From Alphaproteobacteria bacterium (GTDB taxonomy: Bacteria; Myxococcota_A; UBA796; GCA-2862545), in NCBI GenBank assembly GCA_020632955.1, contig JACKEO010000014.1, positions 72,374 through 136,373 on the forward strand: DNA of 64,000 bases. The letters are read 5' to 3'. The position numbers were made by a program, and so were the translations under genes. Below, piece by piece: positions 1-9,328 of the stretch. The notes beneath the pieces are model-generated. The model searched no databases. It was not told the origin of the DNA and was given only the letters and a program-made list of their open reading frames with translations. Every line of letters starts with the position of its first letter. The first letter of the stretch is position 1.

Positions 1-1708
1 GCAGCCCCAGCAGGTCGCGGAAGAAGGCGTGCGGCGCCAGGGTGGCGGAGCACCCCACGAAGCCGGCGAGGTCGGCGATCCAGGGGCGGAGCCTCGGCGA
101 CGGGTCCAGGCAGAGCAGGCGCACCTGCTCGTCCCCCGGACGCACGCGCACGAGGGCCACGGTCTCGGGACCCGCCTCCTCCACCACGTCGGCGAAGCGG
201 AGCACCTGCCGTGCGAGCTCGATCCACGGGTCGGGCTCGGGACCCGTCCACGGCGTGTGGGCGCGCAGCAACGCGTAGTCCAGCGCCACGCCGTCGAGCC
301 GGCCCGCGAGCTCGCGCCAGGGGGCCGCCGCGAGCTCGGCCTGGGCGGTGTCGTCCGGGTGGGGACCCGGCGTGGCCCGGCACACGTCGAGCACCGCCGC
401 GAGGATGTCGTCGGCGAGCTCGGCCTGCACGGCGAGGGCGGGCTCGGCGCGCAGCGCAGCGCGGGCGGCACGGGCCAGGCGCGCCGACACCGTGGGCGAG
501 GCGTGCTCCCGCGCCCGGTCCACGAGCTGGTGGGCCTCGTCCACCACGAGCACCCAGTCCCCGGCGACCCCCTCCCCGAAGTGCCGTCGCAGCCGACCGG
601 TGGGCGACAGCGCGTAGTTCACGTCGCCGACCACCACGTCGACGTGCTCGCTGGTGTCGAGGGCGAGCTGGAAGGGGCACACGACGTGGGCGCGCCCCAG
701 CTCCACCGCGGCCTCGGGCGGCAGGGCGCCACGCGCGACCGCCTCCTCCACGAGCCGGCCCGCCTCCAGGCGGTCGTGGTAGCCGTCGGCGTGCCGGCAG
801 AGGTCGGGGCGGCAGGCCACCACGTCGTTGAGGCAGAGGTGCTCCTTGCTCCGCAGGCCCACCCACGACAGGTCGAGGCCGCGGTGACGGAAGCGCTCGA
901 GGGTGGCCGCCACGCCCGCGGCCTGGGTGTTCCGGCTGGTGGCCCAGAAGACCTGCTTGTCGTGCGCGCGCGCCCAGGCCAGCGCGCCGTGGAGCACGGC
1001 GGCCGTCTTGCCCAGGCCGGTGGGGGCCTGCACGAGCAGCCGCCGCTCCTCGGCGAGGCAGGCGCGCACGGTGTCGCTGATGCGCTGCTGACCGTCGCGC
1101 CAGCTGGCGAAGGGGGTGGGCGTGGGGCGGGCGCGGCGTCGGGCATGCCACGCCAGCCGCGCCTCCCGCAGCCGCACGAGCCGGGCGAGCCGGCGGAGGA
1201 CGAAGTCGGCGATGCGGACGTGGTCGGGCACGAGCGGCAGGATGTGGCGCGAGCCGTCGAGCAGGCTCACGAGCACCAGCCGTCCGATCGCGTCCCTGCG
1301 TCCGGAGACCTCGAGCAGCCAGAGGTAGATCTCGAGCTGCGCCGTCCACGCCGGCCAGGCCTCCAGGGTGGTGCGGCCGAGGCGATCGTGGTCGAGGGCC
1401 GTGGACTTCACCTCCTCGACGAGGGGACGGCCGCCCACCTCCGACAGGCCGTCCACCCGACCCGACAGCTCCACGGTCCACCCGTCGACCTCCAGGGTGT
1501 GGCGCAGCGTCACCTCGGCCTGGAAGCCCGCGTCATCCCCGGCGCGCGCGGCCTGCCAGTGCTCGTGCACCGCGCGGCCCGCGGCCATGCGGGCGCGCCG
1601 GGACTGGGCGGCCTCCAGCACGAGGTGCCCCGACGGCGGGCCGGCCTCGACGAGGTCGCGCACCGACAGCGACAGCACGCGGTCCCGGTCGTCGTAGCGA
1701 GGCGGCAC
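1..1708 (-). CDS. PD-(D/E)XK nuclease fused to Fe-S DinG/XPD-type DNA helicase (partial)
   Basis: The reading frame runs off the window at base 1, so the C-terminal helicase half is missing. The N-terminal part looks like a RecB/Cas4-class nuclease: GRAVHEHW near residue 48, D86 in GRVDGL, and E99/K101 in EEVKS. A superfamily 2 helicase follows, with Walker A QAPTGLGKT at about 227-235 and a DEAH box at about 390-393. Four cysteines (about 292, 299, 304, 344) lie between them, as for the 4Fe-4S cluster of XPD/DinG helicases. The protein probably unwinds and cuts DNA in repair. No ATG exists near the 5' end. GTG at 1708 is the best in-frame start, but it has no clear Shine-Dalgarno sequence and the true start may be slightly upstream. 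The gene diverges from the YbaK gene. Confidence 0.8.
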   Translation of the reverse strand, partial: MPPRYDDRDRVLSLSVRDLVEAGPPSGHLVLEAAQSRRARMAAGRAVHEHWQAARAGDDAGFQAEVTLRHTLEVDGWTVELSGRVDGLSEVGGRPLVEEVKSTALDHDRLGRTTLEAWPAWTAQLEIYLWLLEVSGRRDAIGRLVLVSLLDGSRHILPLVPDHVRIADFVLRRLARLVRLREARLAWHARRRARPTPTPFASWRDGQQRISDTVRACLAEERRLLVQAPTGLGKTAAVLHGALAWARAHDKQVFWATSRNTQAAGVAATLERFRHRGLDLSWVGLRSKEHLCLNDVVACRPDLCRHADGYHDRLEAGRLVEEAVARGALPPEAAVELGRAHVVCPFQLALDTSEHVDVVVGDVNYALSPTGRLRRHFGEGVAGDWVLVVDEAHQLVDRAREHASPTVSARLARAARAALRAEPALAVQAELADDILAAVLDVCRATPGPHPDDTAQAELAAAPWRELAGRLDGVALDYALLRAHTPWTGPEPDPWIELARQVLRFADVVEEAGPETVALVRVRPGDEQVRLLCLDPSPRLRPWIADLAGFVGCSATLAPHAFFRDLLGL

Positions 1709-1767
1709 GGCCGGGAGGTAGCGCGCGCCGGCCTGCCGCGGGAGGCTCCGTCCGATAGACCGGCGGG

Positions 1768-2274
1768 GTGCACGATCCCTCCCTCCCGGTGCAGGCGCGG
1801 GTCGATGCCCTGCTGGGCGCGGCCGGGCTGACGTGGCGCACGCTGGTGCACCGCCCCGCCGCGTCGGCGGTGGAGGCGGCGGCGGTGCGGGGCACGTCGG
1901 CGGCGATGGGCGGCAAGGCCCTGGTGATGCGGGGAGACCGCGGCCTCGGGCTGGTGCTCGTCGCCGTGCCCGGCGACCGTCGCCTCGACAACCAGGCCTT
2001 CCGGCGGGCCTTCGGGCTGCGACGCTACCGCTTCGCCACCGCCGAGGAGCTCGCGGAGGTGATCGGCCTGCAGCCCGGCACCATCCCCCCCTTCGGTCGC
2101 CCCGTCTTCGACCTGCCCCTCGTGGTGGACGCCAGCCTCGCGGCCACCCCCGAGATCGCCTTCACGCCGGGACGCGCCGACCTCTCCTACGTGCTCGACA
2201 CCCCGGCCTGGCTCCGGGTCGCCGAGCCGCTCCGCGTGCTGCCGCTCACCCACCCGCCCCAGGGCGAGGACTGA
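1768..2274 (+). CDS. YbaK/ProX-type aminoacyl-tRNA deacylase
   Basis: A 168-residue single-domain protein of the YbaK / prolyl-tRNA editing family. Members hydrolyse mischarged aminoacyl-tRNAs in trans. Support comes from the overall length, the central GGKALVM segment with the lysine usual for the active site, the LDNQAFRRAFG stretch and the PGTIPPFG loop, which matches the G-x-x-P-P-F-G signature. The start is GTG at 1768, just after GGCGGG; no ATG is available. It lies back to back with the nuclease-helicase and converges with the coiled-coil gene, 7 bases away. The substrate tRNA cannot be told from sequence. Confidence 0.82.
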   Translation: MHDPSLPVQARVDALLGAAGLTWRTLVHRPAASAVEAAAVRGTSAAMGGKALVMRGDRGLGLVLVAVPGDRRLDNQAFRRAFGLRRYRFATAEELAEVIGLQPGTIPPFGRPVFDLPLVVDASLAATPEIAFTPGRADLSYVLDTPAWLRVAEPLRVLPLTHPPQGED

Positions 2275-2281
2275 CCGGCTG

Positions 2282-3076
2282 CTACAGCCCGCCGGCCTCG
2301 GGCAGGCTCTCGTCGCAGAAGTCGAGGAACCAGCCCTTGGTGGGGTAGACCTTCTCGTCGGGCAGGGTCTCGGCCGTGGCGGGTGCGCGGGCGTCCTTGC
2401 CCTCGAGCTGCCCCAGCGTGGGGGTGGCCTGGTAGGACATCACGCAGCGCTCGAAGTGCGTGCGGTGTCGGGCGAGGGCCTGCTCCACGGCATCCTGGCA
2501 GCGGTCGAGGCGCTTGACCGTGCCGCGCGCGCAGATGCGCACCTTGGACTCGGCGACGAAGCTGCGCCACAGGCTGTCGGTGCTGCGCGCACGCCACGCA
2601 CGCGCGCGTCCCTCGGCGTTCTCGGTCTGCAGGACCTGCTCGTCCAGGGCCGCCAGCGTCTCCCGCAGCTCGGTGACGAGGCGGTCGCGCTCCTCCGTGG
2701 CGGAGGTGAGCGCCGTGCGCGTGCTCGCGATCTCCTTCTCGAGGGCAAGGATGCGTCGCTGCTTCGCCGCCGCGGCGTCCTCGGCCTCGTCCACCTGCTC
2801 CCGCAGCGCCGCGAGCTCGGCCTCCCGGGTGTCGAGGGTGCTGCGCAGGCTGTCGACCTGCCCCTGCGCCGCCGCGATCAGGTCGACGTCGGAGGCGCGC
2901 AGGTCCTCGCAGAGGGCCTCGAGCTCGGCGGCGTCGAGCTCCGCCTCGGCCGGAGCGGGGATCACCTCCACGGGGACGTGCCGATCGCGGGTGCCGAGCG
3001 CGTGGGCGGCGAAGCCGAGGGACGCGCCCAGGAGCATCGTGGCGAAGGCGAGGAACCAGGCCTGGCGCTCGGGCAT
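2282..3076 (-). CDS. Membrane-anchored coiled-coil protein with Cys-containing C-terminal domain
   Basis: 264 residues of unknown function. An N-terminal hydrophobic segment (about residues 5-27) looks like an uncleaved membrane anchor. A long heptad-rich coiled coil follows (about 45-155). The C-terminal domain starts around SLWRSF and includes CARGT, RCQDAV, FERC and the closing CDESLPEAG. The same C-terminal pattern recurs in the protein at 36510-37283, so the two are paralogues. Start ATG 3076 has GGAG five bases upstream. It is the second gene of an operon, 18 bases after the CHAT-FHA gene, which suggests the two work together. I do not recognise a named family. Confidence 0.8.
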   Translation of the reverse strand: MPERQAWFLAFATMLLGASLGFAAHALGTRDRHVPVEVIPAPAEAELDAAELEALCEDLRASDVDLIAAAQGQVDSLRSTLDTREAELAALREQVDEAEDAAAAKQRRILALEKEIASTRTALTSATEERDRLVTELRETLAALDEQVLQTENAEGRARAWRARSTDSLWRSFVAESKVRICARGTVKRLDRCQDAVEQALARHRTHFERCVMSYQATPTLGQLEGKDARAPATAETLPDEKVYPTKGWFLDFCDESLPEAGGL

Positions 3077-3094
3077 CGGGACTCCGGAGGGGGG

Positions 3095-4816
3095 TCAGGA
3101 GGTCAGCACACCTTGCCGCGGGACGGTGGGCACGTCGACCGCGACCAGCCAGGTGCTGGGGGTGAGCTGGAGCAGGTCGCCCGCCTGCACCTCGAGCTGC
3201 CCGAACGGGCCGTCCTGGCGACCGTCCGGCCGCTCCAGGGCGTCGGCGGGCGCGAGCAGGTGCACCCACCCGTCGCCGAGCCAGCGGAGGTGGCGTCGCG
3301 AGAGGCGCGCGTCGAAGGCGTGCGTGCGCGCGTACAGCGGCACGTCGCAGGGCTTGCGGGTGGAGTCGCGGCCGATGACGTCGCCGGGGTGCAGGGCGAG
3401 GCGACGTCCGTCCTCGGGTCCCCCCAGCACCTCCATCCCCAGCGCGGCGCCCACGGGGCCGGACGCGCCGTCCTCCGCCAGCCAGCGACCCCAGGCCCAC
3501 CGCTCGGCGAGGAGGGCATCCCAGAGCATCCGGGCGGTGAAGCCGGGGGGCATGCTGCGGGCCACGCGGGCCAGCCGGGGCGTGGGCCGCACGGGACCGG
3601 GCTGGGTGCGCAGCGACAGGCCGCCCATGGCGCGGCCGAGGTGCCCGCGGTGCCGGCTGATGCGGGCCTGGAGCGTCGACAGCTCGGGGGGCGCGTGGTC
3701 CAGCAGGCCCTCGGCGAGCTGCTCCACGCCGAGCGTCCCGGCGAGCTCGGCGTAGACCGTGGCGCGTCCGAGGAGCTCGGCGGCGCACGGAGCGGGCGCG
3801 GGCCAGCCGAGCTGCGGGCTGGAGCGCTCACCCCACGGCCGGAGGGCCAGATCGGCGGGCTGGGCGATCCACAGGCGGTGACGCCACCAGCGTCCTCCGG
3901 GCGAGGCCACGCGGTGGTTGCGTACCGAGGCGCGCGCGGCCACGGTGGCGCCCAGCAGATCGCCGCCCTGGAGCAGCGCCTCGTGCAGGCCCCGGGCCAG
4001 GGCGGTGGCACCTTCCACGTCGAGCGGGATGTCGCCGTCGAGGACCGCGGCGGTGCCGTGACGGAGGAGCCGGCGCGCACGCTCCGGGGGAGCCGGGGCG
4101 GCGTGCACGCTCGCGCCGCACACCGCCAGCCACACGAGCTCGGCGCCCTCCACCACGGTGGACTCGGGATCGCCGTCGGTGGGCACGCTCGCGTCGAGCA
4201 GGCCGGCGCGGTCCTCGTCGACCAGCAGCGACACCACGCGCGTGGCGCCGGGATCGACCGGCACGGAGCGGGGTGGCGACGTGCGCCCGTGGTGGCAGGC
4301 CACCGTGATGGCCTCGTGCACGCAGGTGAGGACGGGGTGGTTGCCCAGGCGCGAGACGAGCACCTCCGCGGTGGCCTGGCCCCCGCGCACCCGCCCCGCA
4401 CCCCCCGAGAGCCGGATCACGCAGCCCAGGCCGAGCGTCTCGAGCGGCGGGGCATCGGGGGACACGCCGAGCAGCTCCCACGGGAGGGACTGCAGGGCGC
4501 TGGGCGTGTCGACGAGCACGGCGAGGGGCTCCGCCAGGGTCTCGGCGCGTCCGATCGCGCGGGCCCAGGCGGCGGCGGGCGGGCCGGCCTGTTCGATCAC
4601 GGCGGCCAGCGCGCGCCCCATGCGGGCCTCGTGGGTCCGCCAGTCCTGGTCCTGCCAGCTGGACGGGGGCGCCAGGAGGCGTCGCGCGATCTGCTGCACC
4701 GCCTCCACGGTGGGTCGGGGCACCGAACCCAGGGCCGGGGCCGCACCCTGGCGGCTGACGACGACGTCCCAGCCGCCGTCGTCGCGCGTGACCACCCCGA
4801 GCCCGATCACCTGCAT
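3095..4816 (-). CDS. CHAT-like peptidase domain protein with C-terminal FHA domain
   Basis: 573 residues. The first 300 resemble a CHAT (caspase-like) domain: LPWELL at 111-116, a His-Gly pair in ACHHGR (175-177), and the Cys strand LAVCGAS with Cys233. After that comes an AVLDGDIPLD strand and a helix in which the small residues and Ala-rich spacing match CHAT proteins. The middle region (about 340-450) is helical and unassigned. Residues about 468-565 form a forkhead-associated phosphothreonine-binding domain, with GR at 482-483 and SRRH at 507-510. A GTG at 4825 is in frame, but ATG 4816 has GGAG eight bases upstream and is preferred. Inferred role: a protease switched or targeted by phosphothreonine signals. 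The CHAT call rests on motifs only. Confidence 0.72.
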   Translation of the reverse strand: MQVIGLGVVTRDDGGWDVVVSRQGAAPALGSVPRPTVEAVQQIARRLLAPPSSWQDQDWRTHEARMGRALAAVIEQAGPPAAAWARAIGRAETLAEPLAVLVDTPSALQSLPWELLGVSPDAPPLETLGLGCVIRLSGGAGRVRGGQATAEVLVSRLGNHPVLTCVHEAITVACHHGRTSPPRSVPVDPGATRVVSLLVDEDRAGLLDASVPTDGDPESTVVEGAELVWLAVCGASVHAAPAPPERARRLLRHGTAAVLDGDIPLDVEGATALARGLHEALLQGGDLLGATVAARASVRNHRVASPGGRWWRHRLWIAQPADLALRPWGERSSPQLGWPAPAPCAAELLGRATVYAELAGTLGVEQLAEGLLDHAPPELSTLQARISRHRGHLGRAMGGLSLRTQPGPVRPTPRLARVARSMPPGFTARMLWDALLAERWAWGRWLAEDGASGPVGAALGMEVLGGPEDGRRLALHPGDVIGRDSTRKPCDVPLYARTHAFDARLSRRHLRWLGDGWVHLLAPADALERPDGRQDGPFGQLEVQAGDLLQLTPSTWLVAVDVPTVPRQGVLTS

Positions 4817-4992
4817 CCGACGCACTCCAGGGGTCGCACATCGGCTCGCGCGGCCCGCGATGGAGGCGGACCGCCCTCCCGGGCCCTCGGGGACACCCGC
4901 CGGCCGCGTCGCGACATCGCGCGTCCCGTCTCCATCGGTCGCCCGGGAGGGCGTCGACCGGCGGGCGGGGTGACGGGAGCCGCGGAGGTCGC

Positions 4993-6489
4993 ATGGTGCC
5001 TGTCGAGCGGGTGAGGGCGGTGAACACGGCGCCGGTCCGGCCGGAGCGTGGGCACGTGCTCTACTGGATGATCTCGGCGCGCCGGACGCGTCACTCCTTC
5101 GGGCTGCAGCACGCGCTGGCCCGCGCCCGCGAGCTGGGGCGGCCGTTGCTCGTGCTGGAGGCCCTCCGGGTGGGGTACCGCTGGGCCTCCGATCGGCACC
5201 ACGCCTTCGTGATCGACGGCATGGCGGACAACGCGGCGCGGCTGGCCGCCCACGGCGTGACCTCGTGGGCCTACGTGGAGCCGGGGCCCGGGGCGGGGCG
5301 CGGCCTGCTGGAGGCGCTCGCCGCCGACGCCTGCCTCGTGGTGACCGACACCTACCCCACCTTCTTCCTGCCCCGGATGGTGCGGTCCGCGGGCGCGCGG
5401 CTCGACGTGCGCCTCGAGGAGGTGGACGGCAACGGCATCATCCCGCTGGCGTGGCACCAGCGCGACGCCACGGCGGCGCACAGCCTGCGTCGGGCCCTGC
5501 ACAAGCGCGTGCTCGCCGACGGCTGGCCGGAGGTGCCCGAGGCCGACCCGCTCGTCGGCTACGACCTCGGCCCCGCCACGGTGCCGTCCGGCGTGTCGGC
5601 CCGCTGGCCTGCGGCCGACCTGCGGGCGCTGCGTGCGGGCGGCCTCGCGTCGCTGCCGATCGACCACGGCGTGCCGGCCGTGGACCTGGAGGGTGGCGCG
5701 GTGGCGGGCGAGGCCCTGCTCCGGGACTTCCTCGACCACCGCCTGTCGCGCTACGCCGACGATCGGAACACCCTCGAGGAGGGCGCGGCCAGCGGGCTGT
5801 CGCCCTACCTGCACTGGGGACACCTGGGCGCCCACGAGGTGCTCGGCACGGTGCTGGACGAGGCGGGCTGGACCGACGACCGCGTCGACCCGCGCCACGT
5901 GGGGAAGCGCGCTGGCTTCTGGGGCGTCGACGCCGCCGTGGAGTCCTTCGTGGACGAGGCCCTGGTGTGGCGCGAGCTCGGCTTCGCCTGGTGCAGCCGT
6001 CACCCCGACGACCACGAGGCCTTCGACGGCCTGCCGGACTGGGCCCGACAGACGCTGGAGCTGCACGCCGACGACCCCCGCAGCCACCGCTACGACCGCG
6101 GCACGCTGGAGCGCGCGCTCACCCACGACCCGCTCTGGAACGCCGCCCAGGCCGAGCTGCTCGCCACCGGGCGGATGCACAACTACCTCCGCATGCTCTG
6201 GGGCAAGCACGTGCTCGCCTGGTCGGCCTCCCCGCGGGAGGCGCTGGCCACGCTCTTCGAGCTCAACAACCGCTGGGCGCTCGACGGGCGGGACCCGAAC
6301 TCGATGACCGGCATCACGTGGTGCCTGGGGCGCTTCGACCGGGCGTGGGGTCCCGAGCGTCCGGTCTTCGGCACCATCCGGTACATGACGAGCGCCTCCA
6401 CGGCGCGGAAGCTCGACGTGAAGCCCTACGTGTCCCGCTGGACCCGCTGGCTTACGGAACACCGCCCCGCTGCCGAGGTCGTCGCGTGA
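4993..6489 (+). CDS. phr: Class II CPD photolyase
   Basis: 498 residues, typical length for class II deoxyribodipyrimidine photolyase, which uses FADH- and blue light to split cyclobutane pyrimidine dimers. The N-terminal antenna domain has YWMISARRTRH and HHAFVIDGM. The flavin domain contains SPYLHWGHLG, and further on MLWGKHVLAWS, NNRWALDGRDPNS and GTIRYM, all diagnostic of class II. ATG 4993 is preceded by GGAGG. Its stop codon overlaps the start of the M16 protease (TGATG at 6487-6491), so the two are probably one transcript with translational coupling, although no joint function is known. Confidence 0.95.
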   Translation: MVPVERVRAVNTAPVRPERGHVLYWMISARRTRHSFGLQHALARARELGRPLLVLEALRVGYRWASDRHHAFVIDGMADNAARLAAHGVTSWAYVEPGPGAGRGLLEALAADACLVVTDTYPTFFLPRMVRSAGARLDVRLEEVDGNGIIPLAWHQRDATAAHSLRRALHKRVLADGWPEVPEADPLVGYDLGPATVPSGVSARWPAADLRALRAGGLASLPIDHGVPAVDLEGGAVAGEALLRDFLDHRLSRYADDRNTLEEGAASGLSPYLHWGHLGAHEVLGTVLDEAGWTDDRVDPRHVGKRAGFWGVDAAVESFVDEALVWRELGFAWCSRHPDDHEAFDGLPDWARQTLELHADDPRSHRYDRGTLERALTHDPLWNAAQAELLATGRMHNYLRMLWGKHVLAWSASPREALATLFELNNRWALDGRDPNSMTGITWCLGRFDRAWGPERPVFGTIRYMTSASTARKLDVKPYVSRWTRWLTEHRPAAEVVA

Positions 6490-9326
6490 TGCTGGCTCGT
6501 CTGGTCGCCCTGGGCGGCGTGGTCTGTCTCGCGGGCTGCGCCCGTCCCGGCGTCTCCACGGCGCCCACCGAGCTGGCGGACATCGTCCTGCCGGACGACC
6601 CCTCGGTGCCCCTGCCGGTGGACGGCCGGGTGCGCGTGGGCTCCCTCCCCAACGGCCTCACCTACTACATCGAGCCCAACCAGCGCCCCGAGGACCGGGT
6701 GGAGCTGCGGCTGGTGGTGAAGGTGGGCTCCATCCTCGAGGAGGAGCACGAGCGCGGGGTGGCCCACTTCGTGGAGCACATGGCCTTCAACGGCTCGGAG
6801 CACTTCGAGGGCAACGACGTGGTGGGCTTCCTCGAGTCCGTGGGCATGCGGTTCGGCAGCGACCTCAACGCCTTCACGAGCTTCGACGAGACGGTCTACG
6901 AGCTCAAGCTGCCCACCGACGACCCCGCCATCCTGCAGACCGGCTTCCTCGTGCTGCACGACTGGGCCACCGGCGTCACCTTCGACCCCGTGGAGTGCGA
7001 GAAGGAGAAGGGCGTGGTGATCGAGGAGTGGCGCCTGGGGGAGGGGCTGGGCCGCCGCGCCCAGGACGCCACCCTGCCGCTCACGCTGTACGGCAGCCGC
7101 TACCTGGACCGCCTCCCCATCGGGTCCCCGGAGATCATCGACCAGCTCGACTGCGCCGTGGCCAGGGACTTCTACCGGCGGTGGTACCGGCCCGACCTGA
7201 TGGCGCTCATGGTGGTGGGCGACATCGACCCCGACGAGGTGGAGCGGGCCATCCGCCGGGGCTTCGGCGACCTGGAGGTGCCTCGCGACGCGCCGCCGCG
7301 GCCCTGGTGGGGGGTGCCCGACCACGCCGAGGTGCTCGTCGGGGTGTTCTCCGACCCCGAGCTGCCCCAGGGCGGCCTCATCGTCATGGACAAGGTGGAC
7401 GACGTCCAGGAGCCCAGCCACGCCGCCTACCGCACCTTCCTGCTCGAGCAGGTCCTCTTCCTGATGCTGAACGAGCGGCTGGCCATCGCCAGCCAGGATC
7501 CCGCGGCGCCCTGGCTCGGTGCCGCCGCCACCACCACGGAGCTGGGCCACGAGCGCCAGGCCCAGGGGCTGCAGATCGCGCCCAAGGCCGGTCGGGAGCT
7601 CGACGCCCTGGAGCGGGGCCTCGTGGAGCTGGAGCGGGTGCGCCGCTACGGCTTCACGCCGGGCGAGCTGCAGCGCGCGCGCGCCCAGCTCGGCGACTTC
7701 ATGCAGCAGTACTACGACGAGCGCGACACCACCGACAGCGTCACCCACATCGAGGAGCTGCTCCGGGTCTTCCTCACCGACGAGCCGATGCCCGGCATCC
7801 CCTACGAGTACGCGCTGTCCCAGGTCTACCTGCCCTCCATCACGCTGGACGAGGCGAACGCCTGGGCCGATGCCCACCTGTTCACGGGCCGGAGCCGCGT
7901 GGTGCAGGCCGTGCTCCCCGGTCCGGTGGGGGCGGCCGTGGTGGAGCCCGACGAGATCAGGGCGGTGGCGGCGCGGGTGCCGCTGCTGCCCATCGCGCCG
8001 CCGGAGGCCGACGAGGCGGGGGACGCGCCGCTCATGGACACGCTCCCCACGCCGGGCACGGCACGGAAGCTGTCGGAGGACGCCGACCTGGGCACCACCA
8101 CCTGGGCCCTGTCCAACGGCATCCGGGTGATCCTCAAGCCCACCGACTTCGTGCAGGACGAGATCGTGCTCGAAGCGGTGAGCCCCGGCGGCCTCTCCCT
8201 GGTGGACGACGCCGACTACATCGCCGCGGTCACGGCCACCTCGGTGCTCTTCAAGTCCGGCCTCGGCGAGCTCGACGCCATCGAGCTGGCCAAGCGCATG
8301 GCGGGTCACCGGGCGCAGGTGTGGCCGGGCCTCGGCACCACCCACGAGGTCTTCTCCGGGTCGTCCTCGGTGCGGGATCTCGAGCGCATGCTCCAGCTGC
8401 TCCACCTCAGCGTGGTGGCGCCGCGCTTCACCGAGCGGGGCTTCGCGCTGGAGCGGCAGCAGCGCGCGGAGTCGCTCGAGAACCGCGCCGCGAGCCCCGA
8501 CGCGGTGTTCGAGGATCGGTGGAACGAGCTGGTGTGGGGCGGCGACCCGCGCATGACGAGCTGGACGGCCGAGGACCTGGCCGCGCTCGATCGCGCCCGC
8601 TCCGAGGCGGTGTACCGGGATCGCTTCGGCGACCTCGGTGACCTGGTGGTGGTGATGGTGGGCGCGCTCGACGAGGCCACCGTGGTGCCGCTGCTGGAGC
8701 GCTACCTCGCCACCCTCCCCGCCTCCGGGCGTGAGGAGACCTGGCAGGACGACGGCACCCGCCGCATCGAGGGGCGTCACGAGGTGGAGCTGGTGCGGGG
8801 CGAGACGCCGCGCGCCCGGGTGCGCATCCTCTTCCACGGTCCGTTCACCAGCACGTGGGACAGCCGCCTCATGCTCACCGCGGTGGCCACCGTGCTCGAG
8901 ACGCGCCTGCTCGAGAACCTCCGGGAGGAGCGCGGCGGCACCTACGGGGTGTCGGTGGACGAGTCCAGCGCCTTCGCACCCAACGGGCGCTACGGCCTGC
9001 AGATCGACTTCGAGTGCGACCCCGGCCGGCTGGACGAGCTGCTCGCCGCCACCTGGGAGATCGTCGAGGACGTGCGCACGCGGCCCTTCGCGCTCGGCGG
9101 CGTGGTGAGCATGCGCGAGAAGAACCGGCGCACCCGCGAGACGGGCGTGCGCACCAACGTCTTCTGGGCGGCGGGCATCGCCGGCGCGTTGTCCCGCGAC
9201 GAGGATCCGCGCGCCCTGCTCACGGCCGAGGCCCGCGACGCGGCGCTCACGCCCGAGGCCATCCGCGACGCTGCGGTGCGCTGGCTCGACGACAGCCGGG
9301 TCATCCAGGCGGTGCAGCGCCCCTGA
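6489..9326 (+). CDS. M16 (pitrilysin-family) zinc protease lipoprotein
   Basis: 945 residues. A lipoprotein signal with lipobox LAGC (Cys at about 17) places it at the cell envelope. It has two M16-type halves. The first carries the inverted zinc motif HFVEH (H93, E96, H97), the distal helix MAFNGSEHF and EEWRLGEG, which supplies the third ligand. The second half ends with the RGGTYGVS strand common to M16 C-terminal domains. Members cleave small peptides within a clamshell chamber. The start ATG 6489 shares an A with the photolyase stop. A longer in-frame open frame extends upstream through the photolyase gene but is a readthrough artefact. Confidence 0.92.
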   Translation: MLARLVALGGVVCLAGCARPGVSTAPTELADIVLPDDPSVPLPVDGRVRVGSLPNGLTYYIEPNQRPEDRVELRLVVKVGSILEEEHERGVAHFVEHMAFNGSEHFEGNDVVGFLESVGMRFGSDLNAFTSFDETVYELKLPTDDPAILQTGFLVLHDWATGVTFDPVECEKEKGVVIEEWRLGEGLGRRAQDATLPLTLYGSRYLDRLPIGSPEIIDQLDCAVARDFYRRWYRPDLMALMVVGDIDPDEVERAIRRGFGDLEVPRDAPPRPWWGVPDHAEVLVGVFSDPELPQGGLIVMDKVDDVQEPSHAAYRTFLLEQVLFLMLNERLAIASQDPAAPWLGAAATTTELGHERQAQGLQIAPKAGRELDALERGLVELERVRRYGFTPGELQRARAQLGDFMQQYYDERDTTDSVTHIEELLRVFLTDEPMPGIPYEYALSQVYLPSITLDEANAWADAHLFTGRSRVVQAVLPGPVGAAVVEPDEIRAVAARVPLLPIAPPEADEAGDAPLMDTLPTPGTARKLSEDADLGTTTWALSNGIRVILKPTDFVQDEIVLEAVSPGGLSLVDDADYIAAVTATSVLFKSGLGELDAIELAKRMAGHRAQVWPGLGTTHEVFSGSSSVRDLERMLQLLHLSVVAPRFTERGFALERQQRAESLENRAASPDAVFEDRWNELVWGGDPRMTSWTAEDLAALDRARSEAVYRDRFGDLGDLVVVMVGALDEATVVPLLERYLATLPASGREETWQDDGTRRIEGRHEVELVRGETPRARVRILFHGPFTSTWDSRLMLTAVATVLETRLLENLREERGGTYGVSVDESSAFAPNGRYGLQIDFECDPGRLDELLAATWEIVEDVRTRPFALGGVVSMREKNRRTRETGVRTNVFWAAGIAGALSRDEDPRALLTAEARDAALTPEAIRDAAVRWLDDSRVIQAVQRP

Positions 9327-9328
9327 CG

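Noticed and set aside
5265..9326. A single 1,353-residue protein running from inside the photolyase gene
   Set aside because: The first 400 residues are an out-of-frame reading of the photolyase; the real start is the lipoprotein signal at 6489.
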